The notes below the pieces were generated by a model, which was given only the letters and a program-made list of their open reading frames with translations, made no database searches and was not told where the DNA came from. From Limonium bicolor (Eukaryota; Streptophyta; Magnoliopsida; Caryophyllales; Plumbaginaceae): a DNA stretch of 64,000 nucleotides. This document shows positions 58,201 through 64,000 of the stretch, piece after piece. The stretch spans positions 279,123,999 through 279,187,998 of the forward strand of contig CM041776.1 in NCBI GenBank assembly GCA_023374045.1, given 5' to 3'. The stretch's first letter is position 1; the number at the start of each line of letters is the position of its first letter. A program made the translations under genes and the position numbers.

Positions 58201-59244
58201 ATTCAATACTAAGAGCTAACCCTAACCATTAATCAAGCTTTAATCTAGGTTTTAGGGTTTAGAAAATTTATTACCTTCCAAGAGCACAAGAGCTGTTTGG
58301 GATAGCTCAAGAACAAGGTTTCTCACACCACCAAAATGCCAAAATCGGCTGGACACACAAGGAGTAAACAAGGCTTTAGTCTAGATTTTCGTTTTGCCTT
58401 TGAGGCTAGAAAAAGATGGAGTTTTTTGAAATATTTTTACCTTAGAAGAACAAGGAGAAGGAGGGCCTTCTAATGGTGGTGTTGAAGCTCCAAATGGGGT
58501 ATACCCATAAAATCGAAAATGCTTGTTTTCGGATTTTGGAAGGATGAAAATGTAGCTCTTGATGAGAGGATTACAATGGTGGTATTTTTATAATTTTTGG
58601 AGGAGTTTGGAGAGAGTTACGAAGGAGAGAAGATGGAGTTTGTGGGTGTTCTCTTATTCACCATGGAAATCGCATGAGGTTGAAGAAGAAGAAAAAGAGA
58701 GAGTGAGGAGGAGTGTGCCCACGTGAGAGAAGAGAATGGGATAGGAGAGAGAGTGGTAAAGTGAGGTGAGTGTTTACTTTTTGGTTTTTAATTGTTTTTG
58801 TCTTTAGTTAATAAGAGAGTAGAGTGTGTGTGTGTGTATATATGTAAAATCGGACAGCACACAGCAGCTAGGGAGTTTTAAAATTTTATTTACAATATTG
58901 GACACATAAGTTTGTGCTAATCATACTTCTACCCCACAACTTCCCGTTTTTGACAGTTTTACTAATTTCTCGTTTTCTTGATTTTTATTGGTTCTAAAGC
59001 TTCACTAATATTTATTAATGATTATTTAGTTGACCAAAATTGTTACGAGTCTATTTGACCCGCTTAAAGATACGTTTTCCCGGTTACCTCGAAAAACGTG
59101 CTTTAAGGTTCGGTAATGTTTTTAAACCGTTTTAAAAGTCCGTTTTCTTCGGGATTTGTTCCCTTATGATTATTTACACTTAATTAAGCTTCTAAATTAC
59201 TTATTAGCCTAATTAATCACTATTTTTAATTACGGGGTATTTCA
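55212..59244 (-). repeat. 5' LTR of the chromovirus (4033 bp)
   Basis: Direct repeat of 44720-48667. The half nearest the LTR 3' end (55212-56820) is almost identical to the other copy; the rest differs mainly by 1-5 base indels. Hairpin array at 56840-57372, GCCCCTTGGGGC hairpin at 55713-55724, terminal hairpin at 55320-55341 and TCCGCTGCG at 55274-55282 (minus strand). The TATA-equivalent reads TATGATTAG (58917-58925). Confidence 0.93.
56840..57372. repeat. Hairpin array in the chromovirus 5' LTR
   Basis: The same ~65-bp palindromic units as 46346-46880, with unit-level indels between the two LTRs (for example a partly deleted unit near 56925-56950). Confidence 0.88.
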
Positions 59245-59249
59245 AGTCC

Positions 59250-60144
59250 GGTCTGTTCCGGCCACGCGTCTGAGTATGGGAGTCGATGTCATAACCGGTT
59301 CGATTCTCTTTGTATGTTATGGTTGTTTTCCAATTTGGTTTCCAACCTTCCCTTTAGCTTAACCAAGGCTATTTTACTGACTCACGTCGGGCCACATGGG
59401 CATACTATGTGTTATTTCGGTGGGCTTGGATCACTATATCCGAGGCACCTTGTGTTAAGTTATCCGTTCAATCTAACAGGACGGTAACGAGTTATGTAAC
59501 AAGCTTAGCATGAGCATGGCAACATTCTCTAGGCTCTCAATGGGGACTAACTGTGTTGGTTCTCTTCCTAAAAGGAATTGTTCTTGTGTGATGTGTGTGA
59601 TGTTGTGTACAATACCCATGTTATGATATATATGTATAAGTTGTGTGTTTTAAAATGAATGCCATGTCATCATGACAAATAGTTGCGCGCATCCCGGTAG
59701 CCGATGGGCTGCGCGTTAACCATACCAGCCAAGGGTTGCTGACCCCCTCGGGGGATCCATATTTCTTTTACTGCAGGATGAGGATCGAAGAAGCGGAGTG
59801 GCTTTAGATCCTAGGATGCAGGTTTACTTTTGAATACTTTTGGATGTTGGCCCGGGATGCGCCTGTGCTCCCGTGGCGTTATATATTTGGTTATGAACGG
59901 TTTACAGTGATGGTTAACAGTGAAGGATGTATGTAAACACTCGGTATTTTGTTAATGTATATATATGGTTATTAGTTCTATGCTCGGGAGTCTGATCATC
60001 AGACCGGTACACTTGTATTTATTCAGCCTTGTTAACCACGTGGGTGGTTGACGGCGTTGTAGCACCATTCGTTTAGTTACTGTTTAGTTGTTTAAATTCC
60101 GCTGCGATTTCAAGTAGTGTTATGTGCGTAGTAGGGGTGTTACA
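59250..60144 (+). repeat. Solo LTR 2, right part
   Basis: Continues from 44719 after the nested chromovirus. It has CGGCCACGCGT near 59268, a CCCCCTCGGGGG hairpin at 59743-59754 with T-rich text and TGCAGG, the terminal hairpin GTTAACCAC/GTGGTTGAC at 60031-60052, TCCGCTGCG at 60098-60106, and GGGGTGTTACA ending at 60144. TTACT follows. Confidence 0.88.
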
Positions 60145-61010
60145 TTACTACTTACAAGTGTTACAGTCTGAAGTCGAGAAAACAATGTAAACATAACTTA
60201 AAATAACAAGGCAACTCTCCATAATTCCTAATTCCCATCCCAATCACTCATACTCTTCGTGGCCACCTGTATGAACAATTTGTACCTGCAAGATGAAACC
60301 AAGCAGCCCACCCTGGGAGGGGTGAGTTAGTTCCCTGGAATGGAACTGGTACAATTCTCCAAAACAAAACATCAAAGCATAACTCTTAAAATAAACAATA
60401 ACTTGAAGTCAAACTCTTAAAACAAAACAAAGGAACAAGGCACTTTAAAATCACCAAGTCAAAGATAACAAGTTAAGGACAGAGATAAATAACAGAAAGG
60501 TAAAGTTAGTCAATGAAAAAGTCACACCATGAGTTAGTGAACATCCATTTCTTATGTTAGATTCAATTCCAGTCAGGAGTAGAAAGACTCAAGTAGTCAC
60601 AAGGACTAGGAATGAAAAGATAGATCCAAGAACCAACAACTCAAGAGTGGAATAACACCAACTGGGAGAGATGGCCCCCACCACCAGATATAAATGTCCA
60701 TATGGACGAGGGATATACAACCCCCTGCTGTCTTACACGTCCTTTTGGACGAGGGATATACAGCCCCCTGCTGTCATACACGTCCTTTTGGACAAGGGAT
60801 ATACAGCCCTTTGCTGTTACCGGAGAAGACGCGCGCACGTCACAACAAAGACTCAACTCATGGATGAAACGATATCCAGAGTCAAAGGAAGAATTTACCA
60901 AGATTGACATTTTCCCATATTCCCACTAGATTACTAACTACACAAGTGCAATACCAAAACACTCAGTCCTACAGAGTGCAGAGGCGTACACCCTCGACAG
61001 TTAATATCTA
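60145..61010 (-). repeat. Outer LTR or repeat continuation (from 41777), with tandem units
   Basis: Probably the continuation of the TGTAACGCCCC LTR interrupted at 41879. It has GC-rich inverted text near 60310-60350 and the 65-bp segment at 60938-61006 shared with the interior of the non-autonomous element. Its right end is not identifiable. Confidence 0.4.
60692..60822. repeat. Tandem repeat, three copies of about 49 bp
   Basis: The unit is GTCCTTTTGGACGAGGGATA followed by TACAGCCCCCTGCTGTCATACAC. Each copy contains two small palindromes (GTCCTTTTGGAC and CAGCCCCCTGCTG). The frames through it are repeat translations. Confidence 0.8.
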
Positions 61011-63180
61011 ACGAAACAATCAGATAGGATGAACCAATATTCATGTAAGTTGTACATTCAAGGCTTAGTTAGTCACATCAAGCTAAGTTTGTCACACAAA
61101 CAGTTTCCTTTGAAATTCATTTAAGCTCAGTTAGCGTTTTTCAAAAACGTCTCTTAAGTCTGTTAGCAAAGGCATCTGAGTACGAGAAATCATACATGAG
61201 TAATTCTGTAGCAGTTCTAGTAAACTTGTGCAAACATTCAACAACACTCTGAGGAACAATAAAGGTATCCTATTATCACTAACTTATATCCTAAGTTAAA
61301 CTTAAGTAAATCCCCCACTCTTATTTCTAAATCTCAATTATCTTGTAAGCCCTCCCATAAATGTTATGTATATCCTTTGACTTCTTTTAGAAGGTTGTAT
61401 ATCCCAAGGTTGTAAGATCAAGGAACGTATTTTATTAACACTTGTTAATGGTTCCACCCTTATCCACTTTACTAATACTTAACCATAATGCTCACATTCA
61501 AGACTTTTGAGACCTTTATATCATAAGTGCATTTTATGTTATTCAATCAATCTTAGAATTCCAATAACAATTCTTAAGCTCAATACTTTCATTCTTAATT
61601 TAGAATAAACATCGTATTATGATCTATGATATGCTTATCTTAGAATACTATACTATTATTTCACAATGTAATGATTATGTATTTTATCAATATTACTAGA
61701 TAATCCATTATGATTAAGTTTTCCCTTAACTTAATTAAAATCTACATCTTGTATATTGGGATCATAGTGTTGTAGATACATTTTATTATAACTTAATTGA
61801 GCCACTAAACTCAATTATCATAACCTTAGTTTAGAACCATCTAATAATCTTGTCATAAGATGTTGAATTACTTCTCATCTTGAAATAACTACATTATAAT
61901 TAACTTAGACTTATCAAACTCTTACATTTAGTATTCACAAGATATATTATTTGCTTTATTATTACCTATATAATGAGGTGTTTAAGATAACTTTTTATGT
62001 ATCCTTACTCACATTTAATTCCCTAACTGTTTTATTTTTACACACATTCTCTCTATAAACTATATATACTCCTTTTGTACTAAATTTTAATAAACTTATG
62101 TCTTAAATACATTTTAGATTGTTTACAAAACCTAAGGTTTCAAAGGAATAACTTGATAAATTAATTCCTTTTATTATGTTTTAGGATAAGCATTATATCT
62201 TAACATAAGGTAAAATTTATCTAAGAATTAAATTTTCATTCATAAGTGAAATTGTCAATTATTTAATAAGATCATCCATTCTGAAAAATCCTCATACCTT
62301 ATATTCAAATGACATATTAATATTTTCAGTGTGGTAAAGTAGATTAATATAATCTCCTATGTAACTTAGTTTCATTTAAATAAAGGTTCAAAGGTTTTAA
62401 GTATCTAATTTATATTTGCAAACCTTTTTATAAGTTATGGCTATTAATTACAACACTTATTTATAAACTCACATTCTGAATATTGGTAATTAATGTTATA
62501 AATGTATTTTATATGGCTTATCTAATTCTAAGAAACTTAAAGATTATTTTAGATTAATTTCCTAATCATAGTTTAATATAGTTTTATACCATAACCTTTT
62601 AATGATTGTATCGTAAAATATTAAGTTATTGTTCAATACTATAAATGTTATGAAATGATTAAATCTAGACTTATTAATCCACTTCACATTTAGATGTAAA
62701 AGTATTTCATTATATAATAAGATTTATCTGTGTCACAACTTATGTAATCAAATTATGAATATTCCTAAGTCTTAACTTATTAATTACCTAATCCAATTAT
62801 CGATTTACATTCTAGTAAATGACAAATAATATTACTGGGTTGCTATTCGTAGTACAAAATTACTAATCACCACAGTACAAAATTTTTTTAGTTTATACTG
62901 ACGTTGTACACATGTAATGATGTCGTGTTGTAACTCTTGTTTTTTTTAAAAATAATTTCTTGAGCGCAAACAGTAAAAAACACTCTGATTGTTACAAAAC
63001 ATTATAAACCCGTATAAAAGACGTTAAACCCTTTTTAATCGCATTTAAACGTTATAATTGTGATTCCACATAAGTTAATGACATTTTATGTTGTGTTTGA
63101 CTAAATTACAAACATTGTTACACTTTCAGAACGTTGTATTGAAATCGCAGTTGAAAACGTCAATTTTGGGTAAAAAACGC
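61011..63180. other. AT-rich non-coding DNA
   Basis: About 2.2 kb with very low GC and no frames of note. No TIR, LTR or RNA gene was recognised. Confidence 0.5.
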
Positions 63181-63186
63181 TCGAAC

Positions 63187-63194
63187 TATATATA
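63187..63194 (+). promoter_or_regulatory. Candidate TATA box
   Basis: TATATATA in AACTATATATAGCC, followed about 30 bases later by pyrimidine-rich TTCATTTCTCACTTACTCAC. This resembles a plant core promoter and 5' leader reading rightwards. Confidence 0.4.
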
Positions 63195-63474
63195 GCCTAA
63201 CCTTCCTTGGATTATTCATTTCTCACTTACTCACTTTCTCTCCTCTATCTCTCTTCCTTAAGAAGCTCTCTTCTGACTGCCGGAGCCGCCACCCGCCGCC
63301 GCCAACCACCGCCAAAAAAAATATTCTGTGAGTTTTTCGAATTTTTTTTTGCAACTTATAGATTTGGGTGTCCTGAGTATGAATTTGGTGTTAGTTTTTT
63401 GAAATTTAATATCATTTGAGCTAGATCTAGCATGAAACATTCAAAAATATTCAAAAAAAAAAACCCAGGCGAGG

Positions 63475-63805
63475 AGCAGGGCGGCTCTACTCGCGCTTGG
63501 TCGAGCACCACCGCTGCTCTACCCGGAGACAGGCGAGTACCGCCGCAGCTCGCCCCAGAAGAAATCGAGTACTGGCGCTGCTCGAGTTACCCGCCGGCGA
63601 GGAGCTATGCGACTCGACCTCTGTGCGCACGCCCGAAGATGGAGTCGAGGGCTGGTGCTGCTCGAGTCGGGTGGAACCGAGTACCTGCGCTGCTCGCCAC
63701 CGACTTCGCCGAGGAGCGGCGCTACTCGATGCTGGAGACAGTGAGGAGCTGCGCTGCTCGCCCCAGAATCAGACGAGTAGCAGCGCTGCTCGAAGGCAGA
63801 TGTTT
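63475..63805. repeat. GC-rich degenerate tandem block (CGAGTA..GCGCTGCTCG)
   Basis: Around eight recurrences of a CGAGTACxxGCGCTGCTCG core at roughly 30-60 bp spacing, with CGAGCAGC/GCTGCTCG inverted complements. GC content is far above the flanks. Two frames (126 and 109 codons) stay open across it but look like repeat translations. Confidence 0.65.
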
Positions 63806-64000
63806 TTTTTAATTCTAATATTTTGAAGGATTTTTAAATATTTTAATTTGTTTATTTTTTAATACTAATATTGTGAATGATTTTTAAATGTTTTAATTTG
63901 TTTTTTTTGAATTCTAATAAATATTGTGAATGATTTATACATGTTTGAATTTTTTTTTTGAATTCTAATATTGTGAATGATATGATTATAAATGTTTGAA
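63806..64000. repeat. AT-rich tandem repeat, about 55-60 bp unit
   Basis: At least three copies of TTTGAATTCTAATATTGTGA followed by ATGATTTTTAAATGTTT, running off the window end. Confidence 0.7.

Larger units (their letters stand above)
44720..59244 (-). mobile_element. Chromovirus (Tekay/Del-like Ty3/gypsy) with AlkB insert, 14.5 kb, TSD AGTCC
   Basis: A minus-strand LTR retrotransposon with 4-kb LTRs (55212-59244 is 5', 44720-48667 is 3'), ends TGAAATACCCC..GGGGTGTTACA, and the target duplication AGTCC at 44715-44719 and 59245-59249. In element order: iMet PBS, leader of about 210 nt, gag in three exon-like pieces, an intron-like gap containing an AlkB-type dioxygenase, then protease, RT, RNase H, integrase with GPY/F, chromodomain-like tail, an internal PPT and the LTR-adjacent PPT. 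Long LTRs, the order of domains and the ILDR..R..VKVLW..EEATWE tail point to the Tekay/Del clade. Pol carries about four small frameshifts. It is nested in solo LTR 2. Confidence 0.95.

Noticed and set aside
1..64000. CRISPR array or bacterial operon
   Set aside because: The tandem palindromic arrays superficially look like spaced repeats, but spacers are similar to each other, the arrays lie in LTRs, and the DNA is plant nuclear.
1..64000. tRNA and rRNA genes
   Set aside because: The only tRNA-like text is the 12-base initiator tRNA-Met complement at the two PBS sites; no cloverleaf or rRNA segment was recognised by eye.

Overview
This is plant nuclear DNA, most likely from a eudicot with a repeat-rich genome; the species cannot be named from the window. 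The evidence is spliceosomal introns, Stowaway, hAT and CACTA MITEs, a plant LINE, Ty3/gypsy chromoviruses primed by initiator tRNA-Met, and one plastid-type LON-domain gene. Only one ordinary host gene is well supported: an intronless LON substrate-binding-domain protein on the minus strand at 15.7-16.6 kb. Nearly everything else is nested transposable elements.

Layout. 0-5 kb: diverged repeats, three tandem arrays and a Tat/Ogre-like LTR/PBS region. 6.1-6.4 kb: a CACTA MITE (TSD ACG) breaking a small open frame. 7.47-10.0 kb: the 3' part of a decayed minus-strand chromovirus (integrase, chromodomain, PPT, LTR edge), split by a 1.7-kb TG..CA insertion (TSD GGGCT). 10.0-13.2 kb: plus-strand chromovirus relics (gag, RT/RNase H, integrase). 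13.2-14.4 kb: a 5'-truncated LINE (TSD GAGAACATTG) carrying a hAT MITE (TSD CTAGCCAG). 15.7-16.6 kb: the LON gene. 16.9-17.6 kb: two Stowaway MITEs. 17.85-18.3 kb: a TRIM.

18.3-38.3 kb is a very long solo LTR interrupted by a 14.3-kb non-coding LTR element (19748-34051, TSD CTTGA, 4.3-kb LTRs). 41.3-41.8 kb holds exons of a Ulp1-like peptidase. 41.88-60.14 kb is a second solo LTR (TSD TTACT) interrupted by a 14.5-kb minus-strand chromovirus (44720-59244, TSD AGTCC, 4-kb LTRs). 60-64 kb holds tandem repeats, AT-rich DNA and a GC-rich block downstream of a TATA box.

The standout is the 44.7-59.2 kb chromovirus, probably of the Tekay/Del clade. Its gag and pol are not contiguous. Three intron-like gaps have GT..AG borders, and each joins the flanking frames exactly. 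The third gap (53506-52474, about 1 kb) contains a complete 252-codon AlkB/ALKBH1-like 2-oxoglutarate Fe(II) dioxygenase frame on the same strand. Removing the gap joins Gag to protease in frame; retaining it, or using the AG that directly precedes the AlkB ATG, would expose the dioxygenase. The element therefore looks like a retrotransposon carrying a captured nucleic-acid demethylase in an intron of gag-pol. Pol has about four small frameshifts, while the AlkB frame is unbroken.

The two full elements and two solo LTRs form one structural superfamily: TGAAATACCCC...GGGGTGTTACA termini, iMet PBS, G-rich PPT, hairpin arrays inside the LTR, and near the LTR 3' end a hairpin whose stem varies by compensating changes.
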